A DNA stretch of 64,000 nt from CAWCUU01 sp963798855. Lineage in GTDB: Bacteria > Gemmatimonadota > Gemmatimonadetes > Longimicrobiales > RSA9. Below the pieces are notes generated by a model. The model did no database searches. It saw only the letters and a program-made list of their open reading frames with translations, and had not been told where the DNA came from. A program made the position numbers and the translations under genes. Positions 8,897 through 17,628 of the stretch are shown one piece after another. The DNA lies in NCBI GenBank assembly GCA_963798855.1, contig CAWCUU010000002.1, positions 1,364,001 through 1,428,000 on the forward strand. The letters run 5' to 3'. Position 1 is the stretch's first letter. Every line of letters starts with the position of its first letter.

Positions 8897-8923
8897 AGGC
8901 GCTGACGGAAGGCGCTGACGAAG
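8895..8923. repeat. two AGGCGCTGACG repeat words at the TauE stop codon
   Basis: AGGCGCTGACGG and AGGCGCTGACG follow the TGA of the TauE gene without any gap. They are the same word as in the larger arrays at 7627, 36320 and 47378. Confidence 0.7.
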
Positions 8924-8991
8924 GGGCGGGGGCTGATCGGAGTGGCCGCTCCGGCTATGGAGGTGCGCGTCGGCTCGGCCGAGATTATGGC

Positions 8992-9414
8992 ATGTCGAGC
9001 GAATCTCGGGAACTACTCTTCCGGCATGAGCGGATGCCGGTCTTCACGCTGGCGGTCGAAGCGGCCGTCGCGGCGGATGAGCTCGCACGACTGCTGCCGA
9101 GGGTCCACCTGTATCTTGCGGACCAGCTTCGGAGGGCCGCTTCCTCCATCGTGCTGAACATCGGCGAGGGAGCCGGAGAGCACCGGAGTCCGGAGAAGGC
9201 GCGCTTCTATCGAATCGCCCGCCGCTCGGCGACCGAAGCATCCGCCGTGCTGGAGCTTGCGATCGCGCTTCGACTACTCGAGCGTCCGACGATCGCGACC
9301 GCGAAGGAGCGCCTGATCACGGTGGCCGGCATGTTGACACGGTTGTGCCGGCGGTTCGAGGCCGCTCCTCACCCACGCTCCGACGGCTCGCGGCCTCCCG
9401 TGCGAACCGACTGA
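8992..9414 (+). CDS. four-helix-bundle protein (23S rRNA intervening-sequence protein family)
   Basis: The protein has 140 residues from the ATG at 8992. It contains FRHERMPVFTLAVEAAVAA, then LYLADQLRRAASSIVLNIGEGAGEHRSPEKARF and RIARRSATEASAVLELA. The combination of DQLRRAA.SI..NI.EG with a following A.GS/A.E....L is the signature of the small four-helix-bundle family, first noticed in intervening sequences of spirochaete 23S rRNA genes and now known as free-standing genes in many phyla. The molecular function is not established. No good ribosome-binding site precedes the chosen ATG, so the start is uncertain. It converges on the BNR gene across a repeat array. Confidence 0.82.
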   Translation: MSSESRELLFRHERMPVFTLAVEAAVAADELARLLPRVHLYLADQLRRAASSIVLNIGEGAGEHRSPEKARFYRIARRSATEASAVLELAIALRLLERPTIATAKERLITVAGMLTRLCRRFEAAPHPRSDGSRPPVRTD

Positions 9415-9425
9415 TGGACTACCTT

Positions 9426-9508
9426 CCAGTCAGCGCCTCTCAGTGAGCGCCTCTCAGTCAGCGCCTCTCAGTAGCGCCTCGCCGTCAGCGCCTCACCGTC
9501 AGCGCCTC
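9426..9508. repeat. inverted-orientation CAGTCAGCGCCTCT array between convergent genes
   Basis: Six units of about 14 bp (CAGTCAGCGCCTCT or CCGTCAGCGCCTCA) fill the gap between the four-helix-bundle gene and the BNR gene. Read on the minus strand they are GAGGCGCTGACGG, and the TGA stop of the BNR gene (9507-9509) is itself formed by one of them. Confidence 0.85.
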
Positions 9509-12500
9509 ACCGTGAAATGATGACCGGCAGCCTTCGCCCTTGCAGCTTCGCCTGAAAGGAGGGGAGCTCCGTCTCCATCAGCGTGCGGTAGTCCTGGCGC
9601 GCTTTCTCCAGTCGCTGGCGCAGGACGTCGTGGGTCTCGCGCTGTTGCTGGGTGGGAGGGAAATCCGCGCCGTTCGCGAAGACGTCGCTGGCGAGGGCGC
9701 TGAGGCGGCCGTAGAGCTTCATGGGCGCGCGGAACGCGTCCTCGCGGGCGCCGGTCAGGTTGACGTCGAAGAGCTGGCGCTCGACGTCCAGGGTCTTCTG
9801 CTCGAGCTGGCGCGACGCAGAGACGATGTCCGACGCGGTGGAGTCGTCGTGGAGCATCGTCTGTGCCTCATCGAGCTGCTTCCTCAGCCACTCCAGGCGG
9901 TCGACCATGCGTGTCAGGTCGCCGAGCTCGTCGCTCAGCTGCAGCCCCATCGCGACCTGTGCGGCAATGTCGCCGACAGAGCCCGTGGAGTGCGGGTCCT
10001 TCAGCACCGTCAGCGGCTGGGTGAGCGTCCGGTCGCCGACGGCGAGGCGGACCGTGTACTGTCCCGGCGCGACACGCGGCCCCACCTGTCCGCCGGTGAG
10101 GTCGAGGTCCCAGGTGACGAGCGGACGAGTGCCATCTTCGCGCATCTCGACCCAGGGCGCCGCAGGCGGCGGCGTGCGCAGCGCCGGCTTCGGCGGCGCC
10201 TCGTAGCGGAGGTCCCACCAGACGCGGTTGAGCCCCTGCTTCTTCCCCCCGTCGAGAGTGCGGATGACGCTGTCGGCCTCGAGGATCTCGACCTCGACGG
10301 GGCCCTCGTTGTCGGCGCCGAGCCAGTAGTCGATGTCGGCGCCGTAGCGCGGGTCGCTGCCGGTCACGTTGCTGTTCGGCGCGGCGGCGACGTCGTGGAT
10401 CGGAATGAAGCGATAGGCCGGCCTCGGCGCGAGGAGCTGCACGTCGGAGGCGAGCAGCTCGGCGTCGAGCGCGCGCAGCGGCGTGACATCGTCGAGAATC
10501 CAGTAACCGCGGCCGTAGGTGCCGATGACGAGGTCGTGGAAGTGTGGCTGCACGGTGAGCCAGTATACGGGCGCGGGTGGCATGTTGTTGCGCAGCGCGT
10601 TCCAGTGCGCGCCGTCATCGAGCGAGAACCAGGTCGAGTTCTCGGTTCCGGCGTAGAGCATGCCGCGACGGACGGGGTCTTCGCGGACGACGTGAACGAA
10701 GGAGAAGACGGAGGGGGGCAGGTCCCCGCTGACTCGCTTCCAGCTGCGCCCGAAGTCGCGGGTCTCGTAGATGTAGGGCTCGAAATCGGCCATCTGATGG
10801 CGGTCCACCGAGATGTAGGCGGTGCCGGCATCCCAGCGCGACGGCTCGACGTTGGAGATCGTGCCGTAGGGCGGCAGGTCGCGGATGTTCTTGGTGATGT
10901 TGACCCAGCTGCCGCCGCCGTCGCGGGTGAGGCTGAGCTGGCCGTCATTGGTCCCGGCCCAGATGACCCCCGCCTGCACGGGCGACTCGGCGATTGCGAA
11001 GAGCACGGAGCCGTCGAAGGTCATCAGGTTGTCGGTGGTCATGCCGCCGGAGCTCTTCTGCTTCGACTTGTCGTTCAGCGTCAGGTCGGGCGAGATGACG
11101 TTCCACGAGGCGCCGCCGTCGGTCGTCAGGTGGATACGCTGACTGCCGACGTAGACCCGATTGTGATCGTGAGGCGAGATGGCGATCGGGAAGGTCCAGT
11201 GCCAGCGCTCCTTCAGCTCGGCCGGCGGCCAGCCGTAGCCCGCCTCCGGCCACACACGGACGTTGCGCTTCTGCTGCGTCGCCGGGTCGTAGACCTCGAG
11301 TCCGCCGTCGTAGCAGCCGGACCAGACGACATTGCCGCCGGCGGTATCCGGAATCGCGAAGCCGCTCTCACAGCCGCCGACGGAGTGCCACAGACCCTCC
11401 GTGATCGAGCCCTGCCGGCTGTTGCTCGGGCCCTTGTAGGAGTAGCCATCCTGCCGGTTACCGTAGACGTTGTAGGGGATCTCGTTGTCCACGTGGACGT
11501 GGTACATCTGCGCGATCGGGAGCACCACGCGCTGGTAGCTGCGGCCGCGGTTCAGCGTGATGGAAGCGCCGCCGTCGTGAGCGACCATGTAGCGGTCCGG
11601 GTCCTTCGGGTCGATCCAATGTCGTGGTTGTCGCCGCCGGCGCGGAAGCCGCTCTCCAGCGTCGCGCCGGCGTCGCGGGAGACGCTGAACTTGACGGACG
11701 CGAAGTAGAGCCGGTCCTCGTCGCGCGGATCGATGGCGAAGCGAGTGTAGTAGGATGCGCGCTCGGCCATGTCGTGATCGCGGCTGACGAGGTGCCAGCT
11801 GCGGCCGCCATCATCGGAGCGGTAGAGCTCGGGATCGTGCCGCTCGAGCAGGGCGTATACACGACGCGAGTCGGAGGGCGCGACGCGCACGGCGATCTTG
11901 CCGATCGAATCGCCGGCGGCCGGTAGTCCGTGGCCGCTCACCTTGGCCCACGTGTCCCCTCCATCACGCGAGACGTAGACGCCGCCGCCGGTGCCGCCGC
12001 TCGCCAGCATCCACGGATCGATGCGCAGGCTCCACATCCCGGCGAAGATGACGCTGGGGTCGTTCGCGTCGATGTCGAGGTCGGCGCATCCGGTGTTCTC
12101 GTCGACGAAGAGGACGCGCTTCCAGGTGCGGCCGCCGTCGGCCGTCCGATAGACGCCACGCTCCTGCTGGGGCCCGTAGGCATGTCCGAGCGCGCACGCG
12201 AAGACCACGTTCGGATCGCTCGGATCGACGGCGATACGGCCGATTCGCCCCGTCTCCTCGAGCCCCATGCGGCGCCAGCTCGCTCCGGCGTCGGTCGACT
12301 TGTAGATGCCATCGCCCAGCGAGAGGGCGGGCCTGATGATGAAGGTCTCGCCCGTGCCGGCCCAGACCACATCCGAATCATGCGGATCGATCGCGAGCGC
12401 GCTGACCAATGAGACATCCTGATCGTCGAAGACCGGCTCCCAGCTCGCGCCGCCGTCCCTGGTCTTGAACAGTCCCCCGGACGCCGCGCCCACGTATGCG

Positions 12501-12697
12501 ACGAGGGGGTTGCCCGGCTCGCCGGCGACGGCGATCGCGCGATTGCCCTCCGGCCCGATGAAGCGGTAAGGCAGCCGCGCGTAAAGGCTCGTGTCCACGC
12601 TCTGCGCCGCCAGTGCGCCCGCCAGCAGCAGGGCCGCTAGCGCGAAGCCGACCCTTGCGCCGGGACGGAGTATCGTTCGGGTGCCGGAGCTCATCAT
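9507..12697 (-). CDS. sortilin/VPS10-like BNR repeat protein, interrupted by a frameshift
   Basis: The gene encodes about 1060 residues in two frames. It starts at an ATG at 12697 preceded by GGAGG at five bases, with a signal peptide ending at GALAAQS. At least nine Asp-box repeats of the S/T-x-D-x-G-x-x-W type are visible (TRDGGASWEPV, STDAGASWRRM, TADGGRTWKRV, SRDGGDTWAKV, SDDGGRSWHLV, TTDGGASWNVI, TRDGGGSWVNI, TRDFGRSWKRV, SLDDGAHWNAL), giving one or two beta-propellers like those of VPS10/sortilin and sialidase-type proteins. A C-terminal beta domain and coiled coil (ELGDLTRMVDRLEW) follow. Near 11618 a T is missing: DNHDI should continue WIDPKDPDRYMVAHDGG, and that sequence is found in the next frame. 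Secreted; the binding partner is unknown, and no sialidase active-site set is apparent. Confidence 0.8.
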
Positions 12698-12810
12698 GGC
12701 TTCCTCCCGCCCCGCGCGCGCAGAGCGGCTTGACGCTGTGGATTCGGGATTGTGCGCCGGGGAAGATGTACGGGCCCTTGCAGCGTTAGCAACCCGCCGT
12801 AGCTCGTCGT

Positions 12811-12890
12811 TCCGTCCTCCGCGTCCTCCGTCCCTCCGCGGCCTTCGCGTCACGCCTCCTTCTGTCGCCTCCGCTTTCTCCGCGCACCGT
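12811..12890. repeat. degenerate GCGGAGGACG-type array following the universal stress protein stop
   Basis: On the minus strand this reads as loosely iterated GCGGAGG and GGACG words (GCGGAGAAAGCGGAGGCGAC, then GCGGAGGGACGGAGGACGCG). It begins within about ten bases of the TGA of the universal stress protein gene (12891-12893) and ends before the BNR gene start region. It does not encode a plausible peptide. Confidence 0.55.
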
Positions 12891-13796
12891 TCAGAAGGCC
12901 GGCTTCGGCGCGGGGATCGTCGAGCTCTCTGTGACCCCCGCCATGGGTTGCACGCCGCGGCGTAAGAGCAGCACCGGCTTGTGCGTCCCTCGCAGCACCT
13001 TGTCGGCGACGCTACCGAGGAGAAGCCGGGTGAGGCCGCTGCGGCCGTGCGTGGCCATCGCGATGAGGTCGACGTCGTCTTCGGCCGCAACCTGGAGTAT
13101 GGCGCGGGCCACGCTGTCACTGACGATGATGCGACGGCCGGTGGGGACCGCCATGCGACCGAGCACCCGTTCCAGGTACGCCTCGGCCCGGTCGCGCTCC
13201 GCCCGTACATCGTAAGGAGCGGGGCCGGCGAACTTGCTCGCCGCGTCCTCGGCGGAGACGGAGACCAGCAGGGTGGCGCGCGCGTCGGAGCCGAGGGCGA
13301 GGACGGCCTGCGCGAGCGGCAGCACCTGCTCCGCGAACGCCGAGCCGTCGAGCGGGATCAACAGGTGATCGACCGCCGATGCGCCAAGGCCGGCCTGCCC
13401 CTCTTCCGGAGGACGAATCAGCAGCAGCGGCACGCCGGCCCGGCTGACGAGCGCCTCCGCCAGGCTCCCGAGCCACGCCCGGCTCGGGCCGGTCCGGCCG
13501 TGCGTTGCCATCGCGATCAGGTCCGCGCTCTCCGTGGCGCGCCTCTCGAGCTCGGTCACCACGTCTCCGGTGAGCAGCACCGAGCAGGTTTCGACGCCCG
13601 TCTCCGCCTCGATTCTCCCGGCGAGCTGACGGAGCCGCGCCGCGCCATCCGCGTCCGGCGCACTGTCCCCGCTCGCGGGGCGCACGTGCACCAGCTCGAT
13701 CGAGCCGGAGCCGCGGCGGGCCAGCTCTAGGGCGAACGGCAGGGAAGACTCGCCGAACGGGGAGCCGTCCAGCGGGACGAGGATGCGACGAAGCAT
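12891..13796 (-). CDS. universal stress protein with two UspA domains
   Basis: The 301-residue protein is a tandem of two UspA folds. The first begins RILVPLDGSPFGESSLPFALELARR (residues 4-28 region) and ends LIAMATHGRTGPSRAWLGSLAEALVSRAGVPLLLIR. The second begins HLLIPLDGSAFAEQVLPLAQAV and ends with a similar LIAMATHGRSGLTRLLLGSVADKVLRGTHKPVLLLR. Both domains keep the G-x2-G-x9-G(S/T)-type nucleotide-binding signature of ATP-binding Usp proteins. It is cytoplasmic and probably responds to starvation or stress. It lies downstream of kup on the same strand, 101 bases away; Usp domains are known partners of ion transporters, which fits but does not prove a link. Confidence 0.92.
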   Translation of the reverse strand: MLRRILVPLDGSPFGESSLPFALELARRGSGSIELVHVRPASGDSAPDADGAARLRQLAGRIEAETGVETCSVLLTGDVVTELERRATESADLIAMATHGRTGPSRAWLGSLAEALVSRAGVPLLLIRPPEEGQAGLGASAVDHLLIPLDGSAFAEQVLPLAQAVLALGSDARATLLVSVSAEDAASKFAGPAPYDVRAERDRAEAYLERVLGRMAVPTGRRIIVSDSVARAILQVAAEDDVDLIAMATHGRSGLTRLLLGSVADKVLRGTHKPVLLLRRGVQPMAGVTESSTIPAPKPAF

Positions 13797-13897
13797 GCGG
13801 CCTTCCGGCTGGGGTTGGCTGCAAGTTGCCGCCGGCCGGTGGCGCCGTCAGTCGGGGAAAGTCCCCGCTCGGGTGGGGAAACGGAGGAAACGGGCGT

Positions 13898-15775
13898 TTA
13901 CAGCTCGACCTGCATTCCGATCTCGACCACCCGGTGCGGTGGGATGCGGAAGAACGCGGTGGCGGACTCGGAGTTGCGGGACAGGAACGCGAAGACACGC
14001 TCGCGCCACAAGGCCATGCCCTTGTGTCGCTTCGATGCGAGGATCCGCTCGCGCCCGAGGAAGAACGAGGTCTGCAGGACCCTGTACTCGATGCCGTAAT
14101 TCTTCGCGTGCATCAGCTCGCGCGGGACGTGCGGGTCCTCCATGAAGCCGTAGTGTATCACCATCCGGAAGAAGCCGTCGCCCATATCCTCGACCTCGAG
14201 CCGCTCGTCGGAGCGGACGTGCGGCACCTCCTCGGTGACGACCGTGAGCACGATGATCCGTTCGTGCAGGACCTTGGTGTGCTGCAGGTGGTGCAGCAGC
14301 GCGGGCGGGGTGACGTCCGGGTTGCCGGTCATGAAGACGGCGGTGCCCGGGACGCGGATCGGCTCCTCGGCGAGGATGTTCTTCTTGAAGAAGTCGAGCG
14401 GCACGGCGGTGGTCGAAAGGCGGTTCCGCAGGATCGCGCGCCCCTTCTTCCACGTCGTCAGCACGGTGAACACGATACCGGCGACGAGCAGCGGGAACCA
14501 GCCGCCGTCGACGACCTTCAGGATGTTCGCGCCGAAGAAGGAGACATCGAAGCAGAGGAAGAAGGCGCAGAGTGCGCCGGCCTTCCAAACGCTCCATCCC
14601 CAGAGGCGGCGCGCCACGATGTAGAAGATGAGGGTCGTGATGACCATCGTGGTCGTGACGGCGACGCCGTAAGCGGCGGCGAGGTTGGTGGAGGAGCCGA
14701 AGCCGATGACGAGCCCGATCGTCGCGAGCATGAGCACCCAGTTGACGAACGGGATGTAGATCTGGCCGATTTCCTCCGCGGAGGTGTGCTCGATGTTCAG
14801 GCGCGGACAGTAGCCGAGCTGGACGGCCTGGCGCGTGAGCGAGAAGGATCCGGAGATCACGGCCTGCGATGCGATGATCGCGGCCAGTGTCGCGAGTCCG
14901 ACGAGCGGATACAGCGCCCAGTCCGGGGCGAGCCGGTAGAACGGGTTGTGGGCTGCTTCCGGGTACATCAGCAGCAGCGCGCCCTGGCCGAAGTAGTTGA
15001 GCAGCAGGGCGGGCAACACGAGCGTGAACCAGCCGAGGCGGATCGGCCGGCGGCCGAAGTGCCCCATGTCGGCGTACAGCGCCTCGCCGCCGGTCACGAC
15101 GAGGAAGACGGAGCCGAGCACGAGGAAGCCGTGGCCGCCGTTGTCGATGAAGAAGCGGACGGCGTACAGTGGCAGCAGCGCGCGGAGCACCGCGGGCTGT
15201 CGCAGGATCGCCGCGATGCCCAGAACCGAGATGACCGCGAACCAGACCAGCATGATCGGCCCGAAGATCAGGCCGACGCCCGCGGTGCCGCGGCGCTGGA
15301 AGAGGAAGAGGGCGACCAGGATCGCGACGACGATCGGGATGATGAACGGGTCGAAGGCGGTCGTTGCGACGCTGAGCCCCTCGATGGCGCCGAGCACGGA
15401 GATGGCCGGCGTGATCATCCCGTCGCCGTAGAGCAGCGCGGCGCCGAACAGGCCCATCGCGACGAGGATCCAGGCCCGGCTCCACGTCTTCGCGCTCTTC
15501 TGCGGCGCGACGAGCGACATCAGAGCGAGAATGCCGCCCTCGCCCCTGTTGTCGGCGCGCATGATGAAGACGAGGTACTTGAACGAGATGACGAGGATCA
15601 GCGACCAGAAGATCAGCGACAGCACGCCGAGCACGTTGTCGTGGCTGATCTGCACCGCGAACGCGCCGTAGAAGCATTCGCGAATCGCGTACAGCGGGCT
15701 GGTCCCGATGTCGCCGTAGACGACGCCGAGGGCGGTCAGCGTCAGGAAATGAGAGATGTCGGCCGCTGGGCTCAC
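13898..15775 (-). CDS. kup: KUP-family potassium uptake transporter
   Basis: The 625-residue protein matches the usual length of KUP/HAK/KT proteins. Near the N-terminus is the family hallmark GVVYGDIGTSPLYAIREC, followed by about 12 transmembrane helices and a long C-terminal cytoplasmic part. YGDGMITPAISVLGAIEG and the following P-rich segments are also characteristic. The chosen start is a GTG at 15775 with a weak ribosome-binding site; the protein begins only about 12 residues before the hallmark, which agrees with other family members. It imports K+ with protons across the inner membrane. A tandem universal stress protein gene follows on the same strand. Confidence 0.94.
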   Translation of the reverse strand: MSPAADISHFLTLTALGVVYGDIGTSPLYAIRECFYGAFAVQISHDNVLGVLSLIFWSLILVISFKYLVFIMRADNRGEGGILALMSLVAPQKSAKTWSRAWILVAMGLFGAALLYGDGMITPAISVLGAIEGLSVATTAFDPFIIPIVVAILVALFLFQRRGTAGVGLIFGPIMLVWFAVISVLGIAAILRQPAVLRALLPLYAVRFFIDNGGHGFLVLGSVFLVVTGGEALYADMGHFGRRPIRLGWFTLVLPALLLNYFGQGALLLMYPEAAHNPFYRLAPDWALYPLVGLATLAAIIASQAVISGSFSLTRQAVQLGYCPRLNIEHTSAEEIGQIYIPFVNWVLMLATIGLVIGFGSSTNLAAAYGVAVTTTMVITTLIFYIVARRLWGWSVWKAGALCAFFLCFDVSFFGANILKVVDGGWFPLLVAGIVFTVLTTWKKGRAILRNRLSTTAVPLDFFKKNILAEEPIRVPGTAVFMTGNPDVTPPALLHHLQHTKVLHERIIVLTVVTEEVPHVRSDERLEVEDMGDGFFRMVIHYGFMEDPHVPRELMHAKNYGIEYRVLQTSFFLGRERILASKRHKGMALWRERVFAFLSRNSESATAFFRIPPHRVVEIGMQVEL

Positions 15776-15878
15776 CGGCAGGATGCTGGGCTTCGTCGGT
15801 CGTCTCCATTCACGCTCGGCTCGGGTCGCGATGCGCGGCGTCTGGGCGCCTGAGATTGCGCGCGAGACCCGTCGGGCG

Positions 15879-16397
15879 TCAAATCCCGGGCCGTTTTCGC
15901 CGAACCACCCAGGTCCCGTGGTCGGTATGGCCCGCCTGGATGTGCCTGGAGGTGAAGGTGCCGCGGATGGAATCGCCCTCCATCCGGCCGATGAACTGTG
16001 TGTCGAGCGTGCAGCCGCAGCCCGGGTCCGTGTACGGCTCGAGGCTGCCGCTGACGGTGCCTCCCTCGGCCCGCACGAAGTGGATCGTGAGGACGCGGCT
16101 GGTCGTCGGCCGGGAGCCGATCGTCTGGATGCGGCCCGCCTCCGGGCTGCTCCAGCGAGGCTCCGGCTCGCCCGGCGCGAGCATCAGCACATCTCCCCTC
16201 GCCGTGTCCCGCTCCTCGGCCAGGCTGAAGGCGATATAGCCGGATCGGCCGGACTCCCCGCTTTCGTACTCGCCCTCCCAGTCGCCGACGAGCTTCGCGA
16301 TGGCGGGGGCGGTGCCCGTGACCGGGACCGGCGGAGGCCGGTAGCCGCAGCCGGCGCCGGCCACGAGCGCGGTGAGGGCGAGCATCCTGGCGGTCAT
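15879..16397 (-). CDS. small lipoprotein of unknown function
   Basis: The protein has 172 residues from an ATG at 16397, eight bases after GGAGG (a second ATG at 16403 is too close to it). The N-terminus is a short signal ending VAGAGC, a loose lipobox, so lipidation is likely but not certain. The mature part is beta-rich with GDWEGEYESGESGRSGYIAFSL near its start and GSLEPYTDPGCGCTLDTQF, then GDSIRGTFTSR. The pattern of a small beta-barrel/calycin-like domain is suggested only by strand periodicity. It is the last gene of the sigma factor-efflux operon, 16 bases after the MacB-like permease, and may be a periplasmic accessory of that exporter. Confidence 0.65.
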   Translation of the reverse strand: MTARMLALTALVAGAGCGYRPPPVPVTGTAPAIAKLVGDWEGEYESGESGRSGYIAFSLAEERDTARGDVLMLAPGEPEPRWSSPEAGRIQTIGSRPTTSRVLTIHFVRAEGGTVSGSLEPYTDPGCGCTLDTQFIGRMEGDSIRGTFTSRHIQAGHTDHGTWVVRRKRPGI

Positions 16398-16413
16398 GAC
16401 CATCACCTCCGGA

Positions 16414-17625
16414 TCACTCGTAGCGGAGTGCGCCGATCGGGTCGAGCCGGGCGGCCCGGCGCGCCGGCCACAGGCCGAAGAAGATGCCGACGGCGGCCGC
16501 GAAGCCGAAGGCCAGGCCGACAGCGGCGGGCGCGATCGCGACGTTCCATCCGGCCATGCGCTGCAGCATGAATGCACCGCCGATACCGAGGGTGCTGCCG
16601 AGGAAGCCGCCGGCGAGACACAGGGTCAACGCCTCGATCAGGAACTGCAGCAGGATGTCGCGACGACGCGCGCCGAGCGCTTTGCGCACGCCGATCTCCC
16701 GGGTCCGCTCGGTCACGGAGACGAGCATGATGTTCATGATTCCGATGCCGCCGACGAGCAGCGAGATCAGCGCGATGCCGGCGAGCAGGTACGTGAACGT
16801 CTGGGCGGTCTCCTGGAACGTGTTGAGCAGCGTCGTCTGGTTGCGGATCGTAAAATCGCTCGCCTCACCGGGACGCAATCGGTGGGAGCGGCGCAGCGCG
16901 CGGTCGATCTCGGCGTAGGCGGGATCGATCGTTCGCTCGGATGTCGTCTGCACGTAGAGCTGGCTGACGCGGTCGGTGCCGAAGACGCGGAACTGCGCCG
17001 TCGCGAGCGGGATGTCAATGCTCTCATCGGGGTTGCGGAAGCCCTCGTCGCCCTTGCTCTCGAGCATGCCGATCACCTCGAACGGCACGCCCTTGATCTG
17101 GATGGACTGTCCGATCAACGATGCGGATCCGGCGGTCTCGAGCCGGTCACCGACCGCCGACCCGACGACGGCGACACGCCGCCGACCCCGCTCTTCGCCA
17201 GGCGTGAAGAGGCGGCCGGTCGCGATCTTCGAGTTCTGAATCGGGAAGTAGTCCGGCCAGACGCCTTCGATCTCGAGATTCGCGTTGGCCCCGCCGTATG
17301 CGACCTGGAGTCGCCGCGACATCTCCGGGGAGACGCGGGCGAGGTTCTGCGGCTCGGCCATGAGCGCGTCAGCGTCCTGCGCCGTCATCTTGTTGTCTCC
17401 GCGATCGACTCCGCCGAAGAACTGCTGCCCGGGACGTACGGTCAGCACGTTCGTGCCGAGGCTGGCGAGCCGGTCCTGCACGGACTTCTGCGCGCCCTGT
17501 CCGAGCGCGATCATCGCGATCACCGCCGCGATGCCGATGATGATGCCGAGCATCGTCAGGAACGAGCGCATCTTGTTGGCGCGAATCGCGCCGAGCGCGA
17601 CGCGCAGGATCTCGCCGAGCAGCAT
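16414..17625 (-). CDS. MacB-like ABC transporter permease (no ATPase domain)
   Basis: The 403-residue protein starts at an ATG with GGAGGAG seven bases upstream. The N-terminus has the typical amphipathic segment and first helix of MacB/LolC-type permeases (RANKMRSFLTMLGIIIGIAAVI, helix about residues 20-42), then a periplasmic MacB-PCD domain (about 45-270), then the FtsX core with three helices, including GIGIMNIMLVSVTERTREIG and LGARRRDIL. Full-length MacB carries an ATPase of about 230 residues at its N-terminus; none is present here, and no ATPase gene is found in the operon. It should form, with the adaptor and TolC proteins encoded immediately upstream, a tripartite efflux or export machine that borrows an ATPase from elsewhere. 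Confidence 0.88.
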   Translation of the reverse strand: MLLGEILRVALGAIRANKMRSFLTMLGIIIGIAAVIAMIALGQGAQKSVQDRLASLGTNVLTVRPGQQFFGGVDRGDNKMTAQDADALMAEPQNLARVSPEMSRRLQVAYGGANANLEIEGVWPDYFPIQNSKIATGRLFTPGEERGRRRVAVVGSAVGDRLETAGSASLIGQSIQIKGVPFEVIGMLESKGDEGFRNPDESIDIPLATAQFRVFGTDRVSQLYVQTTSERTIDPAYAEIDRALRRSHRLRPGEASDFTIRNQTTLLNTFQETAQTFTYLLAGIALISLLVGGIGIMNIMLVSVTERTREIGVRKALGARRRDILLQFLIEALTLCLAGGFLGSTLGIGGAFMLQRMAGWNVAIAPAAVGLAFGFAAAVGIFFGLWPARRAARLDPIGALRYE

Positions 17626-17628
17626 GGT

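Noticed and set aside
9540..11708. 722-residue open frame antisense to the BNR protein gene
   Set aside because: Its composition is Arg/Val/Asp-rich without domain motifs. The opposite strand encodes nine Asp-box repeats.
13826..15853. 675-residue open frame antisense to kup
   Set aside because: It is a high-GC shadow frame with no recognisable fold, opposite a textbook KUP protein.
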